From DATMYQ01 sp035560935 (GTDB lineage Bacteria > Bacillota > Negativicutes > Sporomusales > Sporomusaceae), in NCBI GenBank assembly GCA_035560935.1, contig DATMYQ010000274.1, positions 1-36,320 of the forward strand: DNA of 36,320 bases, read 5' to 3'. Below, piece after piece: positions 24,787 through 32,740 of this stretch. The position numbers and the translations under genes are program-made. Position 1 is the stretch's first letter. Each line of letters opens with the position of its first letter. Below the pieces are notes generated by a model that worked only from the letters and a program-made list of their open reading frames with translations, was not told the DNA's origin and did not search any database.

Positions 24787-25650
24787 TCATAGGCATGACC
24801 GGGCAATTTCATATAATGGCCGCAGCGAGAAATGATAATATATTCCGTAGGTGTAACCCAGATAGCTGATTTTGGTGAAAGCCACCGCCGTCGCCATCAG
24901 CATATAGCTGACCAGCAATAATTTTTCCCCCATCGCCATATGCAGTTCCTCCAGATACACTCTCCGGTTATACGCCCGAAAAGCCCGGCTTTCCACCGCA
25001 ACTGCCAATGTTCCGGCCCGCCGGAGGCAATTGGCCAAAATCGGCGACAGCACTTGCAGGCTGAAACGGCTGCCGCCCCGCAAGCGCGAGGCGGCCATCA
25101 CCTGCATGGTTTCCTGCATCAACACCGGAATAAACCGTACCGCTGTCACCGCCATAAACGCCAGACTGTAGGGCAGACGTAGCCGGACCAGTCCCAGCAG
25201 CAGTAGACGGGTATCCGTAGTCCAGCAGACCAACATCCCCAGCGAGGTCATCACCGCCATCCGCAACCCCTGTCGCAGGCCGTAAACCATACCTTCCTGG
25301 TACACGTACAGTCCTTTGGTCAACGGCCCTAAAAGCGGAAATCCCGGAGATATCAGCGTGAAGATCGCCGTCCGGGGAGTTTGCTCGTAGAATAGCGCCT
25401 GACTGAAGACAGCACCCCATAAACCCAGGATAATCACCGTACTGACCACCTTGATCTTAACGGCTTCCAGACGGGCTGCCGCCATTCCAGTCAGCCCCAT
25501 GGACAACAGACCTCCCAGCACCCAGGGGTTGTCAATAAATACGACCAGTAAGCCAGTAGTCAGCAACATCAGAATTTTGACCCGGGGATCGAGCCGGTGC
25601 AGCATTGTGGAGTGGACGCCAACTCCGGAAACATCCTGCCAACTCAGCAT
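24787..25650 (-). CDS. ECF transporter transmembrane (T) subunit, EcfT/CbiQ-like
   Basis: This 287-residue inner-membrane coupling protein has an N-terminal HRLDPRVKILMLL motif and several membrane spans. The two short conserved coupling motifs typical of ECF-T follow in the loop ASRLRGG and SRAFRAYNRR. It links the two ATPase domains encoded immediately upstream to the S subunit. I chose the ATG at 25650, which overlaps the ATPase stop by seven bases; a longer frame to 25743 only re-reads the ATPase gene. It is followed within 14 bases by the split CobN gene, tying the importer to the chelatase. Confidence 0.9.
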   Translation of the reverse strand: MLSWQDVSGVGVHSTMLHRLDPRVKILMLLTTGLLVVFIDNPWVLGGLLSMGLTGMAAARLEAVKIKVVSTVIILGLWGAVFSQALFYEQTPRTAIFTLISPGFPLLGPLTKGLYVYQEGMVYGLRQGLRMAVMTSLGMLVCWTTDTRLLLLGLVRLRLPYSLAFMAVTAVRFIPVLMQETMQVMAASRLRGGSRFSLQVLSPILANCLRRAGTLAVAVESRAFRAYNRRVYLEELHMAMGEKLLLVSYMLMATAVAFTKISYLGYTYGIYYHFSLRPLYEIARSCL

Positions 25651-27320
25651 ATCCACCGCGCCTCCAATTCCTGGGGAGTAAAGACATTGTCCAAGCCCAA
25701 CTCCTGTCCCACCAGCCAGGAAGGTGTCGGCCGCAACCCGCACCGATTCATCAATTCCCGGTCGGCCAACAGCTCCCGCGGCGCGCCGTCCGCCGCCAGC
25801 CGCCCCTGATCCAGCACCAGTAGCCGGGTGGCATGCGCCAAAGCGATTTCTACGTCGTGCGTACCAAACACTAATGTATCCACCTGTTCCCGCAGTGCCG
25901 CCATCATACCATCCATATTCCGTTTATCCTGTCCGGTGGTCGGTTCATCCAAAAACACAATCAGCGGCGCCATGGCCACCACGGCGGCGATGGCCACCCG
26001 CAGACGCTGACCCCGGCTAAGGGCTAAAGGCGAATCATCCTGCAAACGGTCCAGCGAAAAATTTTCCACCACCCGTTTATAACGCTCCTTTATCACCGCC
26101 GGCGGCAATCGAAGGTTGTGCAGTCCAAACTCGATCTCGCGGCGAACTGAAGTTTGAAACAGCATCAGGTCAGGATTCTGCATCACCATGCCCACCATGC
26201 CCAAGGGCAGTTTCCCGCCAAACGAAATGCCAGCAATACGAACGTCTCCCTGCTGCGGTGCCTTTAGACCGGCCAAATGGGACAGCAGCGTGGATTTCCC
26301 GGCGCCGTTGCGGCCCATCACCGCCACTCGTTCCCCCCGTTTTACCCGCAGACTGACGCCGTTCAGCGTATACTCCTCTTTCTTACCGTAACGATGGTAA
26401 AGATCCCTGGCTTCAACAGCCGCCAAACCGTCAACGGGATACCTTATCTTGGGGAAAAACGGCAGATGCGTTCTTGCGCCGGAAATTGCGGAAGAGCCAT
26501 GCTTGCGTCGTTCCTGTTTTAGTAAGGTAACCGTTTCCCCCACAGTCATCCCCACTTGGTGGAAACGACGACTGATTTCCACCGTTTCCGGCAGACGCAG
26601 CCCCATCCCGGCAAACAATTCCGCCTGGGCCATTGCTTGCCTGACCGGCGCATCAAACACGAGACGCCCTTCATCCATTACCGCCACTCGTTCCACATAC
26701 TGAGCCACTTCATGAATACGATGCTCGACCATCACCACCGTTACCCCATAGTTTTGCTGTAGTTTTTTCACAATTTCCAACACTTCCACCGCCCCCTGAG
26801 GGTCCAGCTGACTGATAGGCTCGTCCAGCGCGAGGATGTGAGGCCGCAGCGCCAGCATGGAGGCGATGGCCAGCCGTTGTTTTTGTCCCCCTGACAGCGC
26901 CGTCGTACTGCGTCGTTGAAAACCGGACAAATCCACCGCAGCCAGCGCCCATTCCAGGCGTTTCTCAATCTCTTGCCTGGGCAGGCAGAGATTTTCCGGG
27001 CCAAAAACAACTTCATCCTGGATAATTGTGGAAAAAATTTGATCATCAGGACATTGTTGCACCAGGCCGACCCGGGCGGACAGCTGCGCCATGGTCTGGG
27101 ACCGGGTATCCATTCCCGCCACCAGCACCAGCCCCATACTTCGTCCGCCGGACAAATGAGGGATGATCCCATTCAAACATTTGAGCAGCGTACTTTTTCC
27201 GCAGCCGGTGGGCCCGGTCAGCAGCAACATTTCTCCCGGCTTCACCGTAAGGTTCACTTCCCGGAGAGTGGCCTCCCCTCGCCCCGGATACCAAAAATTG
27301 AAATTTTGTATTTGAATCAT
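25644..27320 (-). CDS. fused double ECF ATPase (EcfA-EcfA')
   Basis: This 558-residue cytoplasmic protein contains two complete ABC domains. Domain 1 has Walker A GPTGCGKST (36-44), signature LSGGQKQRL (142-150) and Walker B LALDEPIS. Domain 2 has GRNGAGKST (336-344), a variant signature LSRGQRLRV and LDEPTTGQD. A linker of about 50 residues joins them. ECF transporters normally use two separate ATPases or a homodimer, so here both are in one chain. It lies between the fused S subunit and T genes with 12 bp and -7 bp spacing, forming a complete S-A-A'-T importer. The serine-for-glycine-like change in the second signature may make the two ATP sites unequal. Confidence 0.93.
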   Translation of the reverse strand: MIQIQNFNFWYPGRGEATLREVNLTVKPGEMLLLTGPTGCGKSTLLKCLNGIIPHLSGGRSMGLVLVAGMDTRSQTMAQLSARVGLVQQCPDDQIFSTIIQDEVVFGPENLCLPRQEIEKRLEWALAAVDLSGFQRRSTTALSGGQKQRLAIASMLALRPHILALDEPISQLDPQGAVEVLEIVKKLQQNYGVTVVMVEHRIHEVAQYVERVAVMDEGRLVFDAPVRQAMAQAELFAGMGLRLPETVEISRRFHQVGMTVGETVTLLKQERRKHGSSAISGARTHLPFFPKIRYPVDGLAAVEARDLYHRYGKKEEYTLNGVSLRVKRGERVAVMGRNGAGKSTLLSHLAGLKAPQQGDVRIAGISFGGKLPLGMVGMVMQNPDLMLFQTSVRREIEFGLHNLRLPPAVIKERYKRVVENFSLDRLQDDSPLALSRGQRLRVAIAAVVAMAPLIVFLDEPTTGQDKRNMDGMMAALREQVDTLVFGTHDVEIALAHATRLLVLDQGRLAADGAPRELLADRELMNRCGLRPTPSWLVGQELGLDNVFTPQELEARWIC

Positions 27321-27332
27321 CCGCTTCCTCTC

Positions 27333-29198
27333 CTAATCCATCACCGTACGTTTCAAGGAATCTCCCAAACGCCGACCCGCCACAGCTCCCGCCGCCGTAT
27401 AAAAAAATCCGGCGGTAGCCACCGCGCCGATGTACCAGTCGGCGTAAAACAAACGGTACAAGGTCATATAAGCCATAAAATTCATATACGTGGTCGCCAC
27501 ATCCACCAAACCACAAACCACCGCCAGCCCGGTGACGCCGCTCAGTCCCCCCTGCCGGCCGCGGCTGATGCCGGTAATGTATAAACCGGCTTCCAAAAAC
27601 AGTGCTAACATCGTGTAGGATAAAATTTGCACCGGTGTAAAATGTCCAAAGATAAAACCGTTCAAAATCATCCTCACCGCCACCATCAGCGCCACCGCTC
27701 CCGGCCGGGGAACCAGCACCGCCAGAGAAATCAGCAGCGTAAACAATACTGTCTGATTAAAAAATCCTGTCAGGAAAAAACTGAACGGACCCAATACCAC
27801 GTGAGCAATATCCCAGAGAATGGTGGACGGTAAATTGACGGTCACAAAGGTTGCCGTGCCAAATAACGACACAATCACCATTTCCTTGGTGGAAAAACGC
27901 TCCAATACGCCTTCCCGCCGCCAGAGCAGCCAGCCAATTCCTCCCACTGCCGCCAGCGTCATCAACGCCGTGATGATCACTGGCCGGTCATTGCGGGCAC
28001 TTAAAAATACGGATTTTTCCTGAGTGCTGATAACCTGCCGGGTTCCAAAAACGCTGGCTTCCGCCAGCAAACGGTAGTTGCCTGCCAGAACGGCGTTCTC
28101 ATTCAAATACACCGGCAGTACCACCTGACTGTTCGTATGCGGCGCCAAGGAAGCCACAGCGTAACTGTACCCAAAACCGGCATTTTTATGCGGCGGTGAC
28201 ATAAATGCAGCCGCCAAGCCCCCCGTAGCGGCGTCTTTAATTTTTCCGCTGACCAATACCAGCGCTTGCTGGTCACCATCGTTGCGCAAGGTGACAATGC
28301 TGTAGGCAAAAGGTTCTTCATCCAGGCGGTTGTGTTCTGTCTGGGCTCCCAGCAACTGCGTTATCCTGCTAGGCGGGTTGTAAACCAGCGCGCCGGAGCA
28401 GGCTTTCGGATCAAACCGACCCGCCGCGTCTACCGGTAGCTCCACGGACTGAATGCGAATGTTCGCGCTTATTTCCGCCGTTGACGCCACCTTCAAGGCT
28501 ACACTTTCCTGCAATCGCCAGCTATCGGTTCCATCGCTGAAACTCCCTTCCGCTTCCATCACCATTTTTCCGGTTTGACTTCTCGTTTTTAATTGCAACT
28601 GCTCACTCCAAATTTCATGGCGGGTCGATAAACGACGCTCTCCCGTCACATAGACAACCCCGTGCCGTTCTTCACAATGCAGCCCATTCGGCGTCATCGC
28701 CAGTTCCAGACCGGCGGGAATGAGAATATTCAATCGGGCATTGACCGCTCCCTCACTCTGATTTACCACCAGCAAATTAGCTGTGAAAACCCCATCCAAC
28801 GGGACAATTCCCTCACTCCCCGGTTGATTCATCCCGTAGGGCGCCTGCAGCGTCAACGTCGTTTTTTCCCTGGCAGCCGCGGGGCTGAACGCCTCCAACA
28901 TAATCTTGCTGTCATCCCCGTCCTTCAATTCCACCAAGTACCGGCGACCTGGATTCCACTTGAAAAACACATCGGTTTTATATCGTTCTCCGGGACCGGC
29001 CACCGCCACTATCAACACGTCACCCTGTTCATCCCTGATAGTAACTTGATTAACTTCCCGGGGATCATCAAAGATAATTTCCACACCCGTTCTGTTAAAA
29101 ACGACCCGGCCCGGCGAATCTTCTTTCTCCTGAAACCAGTACCCACCGCAAAAAGCCAACAGCAACAACGCCACACTGACGATACTTTTTTTCCTCAT
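27333..29198 (-). CDS. ECF S-type subunit fused to a large extracytoplasmic domain
   Basis: This 621-residue protein has an N-terminal membrane anchor (residues about 5-20, SIVSVALLLLAFCGGYWF). About 380 extracytoplasmic residues follow, rich in beta strands and probably several Ig-like sandwiches. A second span (PVIITALMTLAAVGGIGWLL) comes next, then a C-terminal membrane domain of about 190 residues with roughly six spans that looks like an ECF S component (STKEMVIVSLFGTATFVTVN, GPFSFFLTGFFNQTVLF). Start at 29198 is set by GGAG seven bases upstream. ATPase, T and CobN genes follow directly. S subunits are usually about 180-200 residues, so this added outer domain is unusual. It may receive ligand from a receptor or from the beta-propeller lipoprotein encoded 53 bp upstream. 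Confidence 0.82.
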   Translation of the reverse strand: MRKKSIVSVALLLLAFCGGYWFQEKEDSPGRVVFNRTGVEIIFDDPREVNQVTIRDEQGDVLIVAVAGPGERYKTDVFFKWNPGRRYLVELKDGDDSKIMLEAFSPAAAREKTTLTLQAPYGMNQPGSEGIVPLDGVFTANLLVVNQSEGAVNARLNILIPAGLELAMTPNGLHCEERHGVVYVTGERRLSTRHEIWSEQLQLKTRSQTGKMVMEAEGSFSDGTDSWRLQESVALKVASTAEISANIRIQSVELPVDAAGRFDPKACSGALVYNPPSRITQLLGAQTEHNRLDEEPFAYSIVTLRNDGDQQALVLVSGKIKDAATGGLAAAFMSPPHKNAGFGYSYAVASLAPHTNSQVVLPVYLNENAVLAGNYRLLAEASVFGTRQVISTQEKSVFLSARNDRPVIITALMTLAAVGGIGWLLWRREGVLERFSTKEMVIVSLFGTATFVTVNLPSTILWDIAHVVLGPFSFFLTGFFNQTVLFTLLISLAVLVPRPGAVALMVAVRMILNGFIFGHFTPVQILSYTMLALFLEAGLYITGISRGRQGGLSGVTGLAVVCGLVDVATTYMNFMAYMTLYRLFYADWYIGAVATAGFFYTAAGAVAGRRLGDSLKRTVMD

Positions 29199-29251
29199 CC
29201 TCCAGCTCCCATTTTCAAGTTCACCGGCCAACAACCTTTCTACCCCTTATC

Positions 29252-30949
29252 CTATTGCAATATATGCAACCGGTGCTTGCCCACCGGCCGATCATCCATC
29301 TGACGTACAGGAATTTCCACGCCGGCGATCAACCCGTTCCGATCGGATATCCCTACCGCCACCGCCACTCCCGCCAGCGGATAAAACCAAACCAAAGGCT
29401 CGCCCCGGCTCCGCTGCAAATCCAGGCAATAAATTCCAGCCCGGTCTTTTTGCCGCGTGACATAATTATGGTAAACCGGCAGCACAGCATACTTTCCGTC
29501 ACGGGAAAATCGCAGTTTGCTGATACCTCCTTCCGATTGCCAACGCCATAAACATTCTCCGTCATTCCCGTAAGCAAACATTGTGGTGGCGTCAGGATGA
29601 AGAAAGGGCGGCGCTCCAGTGGTGGCGGTTTTATCGGCCACAAAGGTGGCTCCGGTCATAAAAAATACCTGCCCGTTGTTATCCGTGTGGGCGGTATTCC
29701 CATACGCATACACCGGCACTCCGCCCACTTCCTGAATTTTGCTCACCTGTCGCTGCCAGAGTAATGGCATTTCCTGATGGGGTTCGCCGCCGGTCGTAAT
29801 GGATCCGGCGTCAAACAGCATCCCCCGGTTGTCGGCGGTAATGACCGCCAGATACTGTCCATTCGATGAAAGATCAATGCCGTCAAAAATCCCTACATAA
29901 CTGAACTGACCTCCTTTGGGTGCCAACAGATGAAAGCCAATCTGCCCGCCGGTGATGCCATTGAGAATACGGACGCCTCCATCCGGATATTCTTGCCCCC
30001 GGCTCCAGGAATGGTTGGCGAAAGCCAGTTTCGTCCCGTCCGCGCTGACAGTGATCTTAGACACACCGGTATCCATAACGCCTTGTTCAGGATAACGCCA
30101 GTTGCCGTCGCCGTTAGTTCCGTCCATTGACCGGATCACGCAGGCCGTAACGTATTTAACCTTTGCCCGTTCTCCATTTTTAATTGCCACCCGCTGTACA
30201 TACTCAGCACTGACAATGACCTTCTCTCCGCTCACTACCAGTCCGGTTACCTTGGGCCTGCTGTTCCATTTAACGCTGTCCTGACCGCCGATATCGGCGG
30301 CCATAGCGTATTGCCAGATAATTTTTCCCGTTGCCGTATCCAGTGCGTACACATTCGCCTCGGCGCTGGCTTCTCCCACATAGACCCGCAAAGAATCCGG
30401 TGCAAAAGCTATCGTCATGCCGACACCGCCGGGAATTCGATACTCCCACATCTTTTTCCCGTCAGCACCGTACATATAGATATTATGATCAAAGGAAGCC
30501 ACTCCAATATAACGGCCATCCGGTGATATCGCCACATCCTCATATACCACCGGAGACCACTCCTTCACCGACGGAGTTTGCTCCAAGCCCCCCAGTTCAT
30601 GAGTCGACCACAACAGCGGTGTTGGGGTTTGCGGCGCACGCCCCTGCCAGCTTTGCCCCGCTAGCCTGGCCTGGAGCAACGTACCCGGTTGCCAGGAAGA
30701 TTCCAGAATAATTTTGTCATTAACCCGACGCCACTTTATCGCTTCTTGCTGACCGTCCAAACCAATCGTAAAAACTTCCGGAGACTCCGGCAAACCATAA
30801 TCATTCCAATTTAAAGCTACGCCTTCTTTGATAAAGGTTACCTGCTGGCGCAACGGTATTTTTGTGCCGCACCCGGTGATGAGAAGCGCTGCTATGATCC
30901 CCAGCACAATAAAAAAGCATTCCCAGCTTCGACTGTTACGTTTTGCCAC
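29252..30949 (-). CDS. beta-propeller (PQQ/WD40-like) lipoprotein
   Basis: This 565-residue protein has a lipoprotein signal with lipobox LITGC (cysteine 27). After a short Ig-like segment come repeated blade motifs of the type VAISPDGRYIGVASFDHNIY, IAFAPDSLRVYVGEA, ITVSADGTKLAFANHSW, IDLSSNGQYLAVITADN and LRFSRDGKYAVLPVYHN, indicating a beta propeller of about six to eight blades. WYP-type PQQ repeats (TATGKIIWQYAM) are mixed in. Start is GTG at 30949 with AAAGGA ten bases upstream. No enzyme active site is evident. As first gene of the ECF/CobN/chelatase operon it probably acts as a periplasmic scaffold or ligand-binding partner, which is inference. Confidence 0.82.
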   Translation of the reverse strand: MAKRNSRSWECFFIVLGIIAALLITGCGTKIPLRQQVTFIKEGVALNWNDYGLPESPEVFTIGLDGQQEAIKWRRVNDKIILESSWQPGTLLQARLAGQSWQGRAPQTPTPLLWSTHELGGLEQTPSVKEWSPVVYEDVAISPDGRYIGVASFDHNIYMYGADGKKMWEYRIPGGVGMTIAFAPDSLRVYVGEASAEANVYALDTATGKIIWQYAMAADIGGQDSVKWNSRPKVTGLVVSGEKVIVSAEYVQRVAIKNGERAKVKYVTACVIRSMDGTNGDGNWRYPEQGVMDTGVSKITVSADGTKLAFANHSWSRGQEYPDGGVRILNGITGGQIGFHLLAPKGGQFSYVGIFDGIDLSSNGQYLAVITADNRGMLFDAGSITTGGEPHQEMPLLWQRQVSKIQEVGGVPVYAYGNTAHTDNNGQVFFMTGATFVADKTATTGAPPFLHPDATTMFAYGNDGECLWRWQSEGGISKLRFSRDGKYAVLPVYHNYVTRQKDRAGIYCLDLQRSRGEPLVWFYPLAGVAVAVGISDRNGLIAGVEIPVRQMDDRPVGKHRLHILQ

Positions 30950-30990
30950 AAGCGTATTGTCCTTTCCCTTTTCTAAAACGGCATCCCAAA

Positions 30991-31048
30991 AAAGCCATGA
31001 AACGGGCTATATCCGCAAAAATGCGGAGTGGCTCGCCTTCATGGCTTT
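30991..31048 (-). terminator. large hairpin terminator (or attenuator) before the beta-propeller operon
   Basis: AAAGCCATGAA (30991-31001) is the exact reverse complement of TTCATGGCTTT (31038-31048). Inside, CGGGCT/GGCTCG and CCGCA/TGCGG extend the stem. On the minus strand a TTTTTT run follows directly. It ends the DUF3842/CooT unit. Only about 40 bases separate it from the GTG of the lipoprotein gene, and no good promoter is visible in that gap, so expression of the large operon may depend on read-through. Confidence 0.8.
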
Positions 31049-31103
31049 CTTTTTGATCTTCGATTGTCCTTATCCCCTGGTTGCAGCGCAAAGCAAATCT
31101 TTT

Positions 31104-31376
31104 CTAGACTTTTTCTCCATTGCCGCCATCCGTTGTTTTATCATCACCCGTTGATAGTCCTTCCACACTTTGTCCTTCTGCATCATCCTTAATTTTTTCT
31201 AAAATAATGCGGTGATCGATTAAGCGCAATTCCCGGATCCGGGCCGGTATCGTTTTGCGCTGTCCGAAGATATTCTCCAGATAGACTTCACCAATTCCTG
31301 GAACCACTTTGTCGACGCACTCCAGTAACAGTTCTTCTTTCTCATTTTGATACATATACGCATTGGCTTCACACAT
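31104..31376 (-). CDS. CooT-family small nickel-binding protein
   Basis: This 90-residue protein begins MCEANAY and continues as a small beta-barrel domain (VDKVVPGIGEVYLENIFGQ, RIRELRLIDHRIILEKI). That matches the CooT family as I know it, in which Cys2 helps a dimer bind nickel for CO dehydrogenase maturation. The last 25 residues are an acidic/glycine-rich tail (STGDDKTTDGGNG), longer than minimal CooT. No CO dehydrogenase gene is in the window. GGAGG lies 11 bases before the ATG. It follows the DUF3842 gene by 57 bp and precedes the terminator at 30991-31048. A nickel-handling role fits the operons downstream but is inference. Confidence 0.75.
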   Translation of the reverse strand: MCEANAYMYQNEKEELLLECVDKVVPGIGEVYLENIFGQRKTIPARIRELRLIDHRIILEKIKDDAEGQSVEGLSTGDDKTTDGGNGEKV

Positions 31377-31433
31377 ACGCTTTTCAACCTCCCTTGTTGT
31401 TTTGCTTTTTCGTTTATTTTCTCAGATAATCTG

Positions 31434-31850
31434 TTATTTTCTTGGAATATATTGCCGGACTTGTTGGACCAAGGCATCCACCAAATGAGGCAGCGGCTCC
31501 GTCTTCATTCCAATGATGTCGAGGTTGTTGCGATGCAGGGGCAGCAGTATCTTCTTAGCTTTGCTGTTAACGACCCGTTTGGCCATTTTCGCCGTCAGCT
31601 CCCCCCGCATGGAATTGGGTAAAATAATGCTCAACGGCCCCAGAACCATATCCACCTCATCCACATTGCAGATGACTGAATTTTCTCCGGTAGCGCCATC
31701 ATTGGCCCCGGCCCGCAGCATGGAGGAAGTAGCCAGTGAGTTGGTGCCCAAAGCTAGAATTTCGATGGAATCCCTAAATTCATTTCTCATTTTTTCAATA
31801 ATAATTTTACCAATGCCGCCGCCTTGGCCGTCTATTACGGCAATTAACAC
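31434..31850 (-). CDS. DUF3842-family protein
   Basis: This 138-residue soluble protein has an N-terminal MLIAVIDGQGGGIGK that looks like a nucleotide-binding glycine loop, followed by a Rossmann-like strand/helix pattern (IEILALGTNSLATSSML, GATGENSVICN). It matches DUF3842, a family of unknown function that I associate with anaerobic Firmicutes. Start is GTG at 31850 with GAGGGG five bases upstream. It is the first gene of a two-gene unit with the CooT-like protein. No catalytic residues can be assigned. Confidence 0.8.
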   Translation of the reverse strand: MLIAVIDGQGGGIGKIIIEKMRNEFRDSIEILALGTNSLATSSMLRAGANDGATGENSVICNVDEVDMVLGPLSIILPNSMRGELTAKMAKRVVNSKAKKILLPLHRNNLDIIGMKTEPLPHLVDALVQQVRQYIPRK

Positions 31851-32389
31851 AAAATCCCCTCAATTCTTGGTGCGAAATTATTTTGCTTGCGTACAACAGA
31901 TCGATTTTTTCGTACTTCTTTTAGCAACACATTTCATTCAGAATACATTCTTTTTGCTAGAAAAAAACCATAAAAATCAGCACATATAAAATAATGCGCC
32001 AACCTTCATGGTTTCGTGTCCAACGTATTCACAATGCCAGATGTCCGTTATCCGATCCCAGACGAACATCCCTGTACTCAATAATACCTGACTACTTCTT
32101 GCAGCCTTATTATATAATATTCTGTCATGTTTTTCACAAGGTGTCAAGCGAAATTGTTTATCTCTTTAAAATTGTCTCTTCCGGGTAATTTTCCGGCCAG
32201 TACCGATTTCCTTTGATGCTGTTTTTATTGCAAGCTCATCGTTCAGGCAAGCTCTATAGGGGAAGTACAACCAACCATAGAAACGGAAGGATGCTAAACG
32301 ATGAGCTATCACTCTTACCATAGTCGTCGAATGCGAAGCAACGCGAGTATCTTCAGGATAGAAACACATCTATCGAAGTAAGATCCATA
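31851..32389. other. 539-base intergenic region, AT-richer, no convincing gene
   Basis: This is the promoter region for the DUF3842 gene and a long stretch without a convincing coding frame. Only short frames without ribosome sites are present, including one on the minus strand at 32166-32369 that runs through the palindromic element at 32234-32306. No consensus promoter, tRNA or insertion sequence was recognised. A second small stem (CTTC..GATAG with CTATCGAAG) is near 32352-32380. Confidence 0.5.
32234..32306. ncRNA. unassigned 73-base structured element
   Basis: A perfect ten-base inverted repeat, GCTCATCGTT (32234-32243) and AACGATGAGC (32297-32306), encloses 53 bases. An inner hairpin of CTATaGG with CCATAG type can form near 32253-32280. 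The length is tRNA-like, but there is no T-arm or anticodon arm pattern. It could be a small RNA, a riboswitch-like fold, or a mobile-element remnant. The strand and function are unknown, and I recognise no family. Confidence 0.3.
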
Positions 32390-32641
32390 TTACATTTTAA
32401 AATGCTCCTGTATTGTATCGACCAGCAATCTGCTTTCGTTGAACTCTTTCACCAATTCACCCTCCACAACCTGTCCGTTGACTCCAATATTTTTTAAAAC
32501 CGCATCATATGAACTGACCACGCTTTTAAATTTCATCATTTCTTCGGTGCCCAACAGACTTTCGCTTAATACGGCTACCCCTTCCAATTCCTGTTTCAGA
32601 AACTTGATTTCCTCATACGTGTAAAAACTCTTGTTCATCAT
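32390..32641 (-). CDS. small hypothetical protein, helical
   Basis: This encodes 83 residues that look almost entirely helical and amphipathic (YTYEEIKFLKQELEGVAVLS, EFNESRLLVDTIQEHFKM), with no cysteine, signal peptide or membrane span. AAAGGAG lies eight bases before the first ATG at 32641, a good initiation site that makes the gene credible. I do not recognise a family. It sits alone between the structured intergenic region and a decayed transporter gene and shows no link to the metal locus. Confidence 0.6.
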   Translation of the reverse strand: MMNKSFYTYEEIKFLKQELEGVAVLSESLLGTEEMMKFKSVVSSYDAVLKNIGVNGQVVEGELVKEFNESRLLVDTIQEHFKM

Positions 32642-32740
32642 CCACTACTCCTTTTACCTGTTTTATAAAATATTCGGTAACCGGGTAAGCTCACCTGCAA
32701 AATTCAGGGAAGAATTCCCCTTATTACCTTTTAATTTTTT

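Noticed and set aside
32234..32306. tRNA gene of 73 bases
   Set aside because: The outer stem and length fit, but there is no T-arm GGTTC-type segment, no anticodon arm and no CCA-type end.
32166..32369. 67-residue minus-strand frame
   Set aside because: It runs through the palindromic element, lacks a ribosome site and shows no domain-like pattern.
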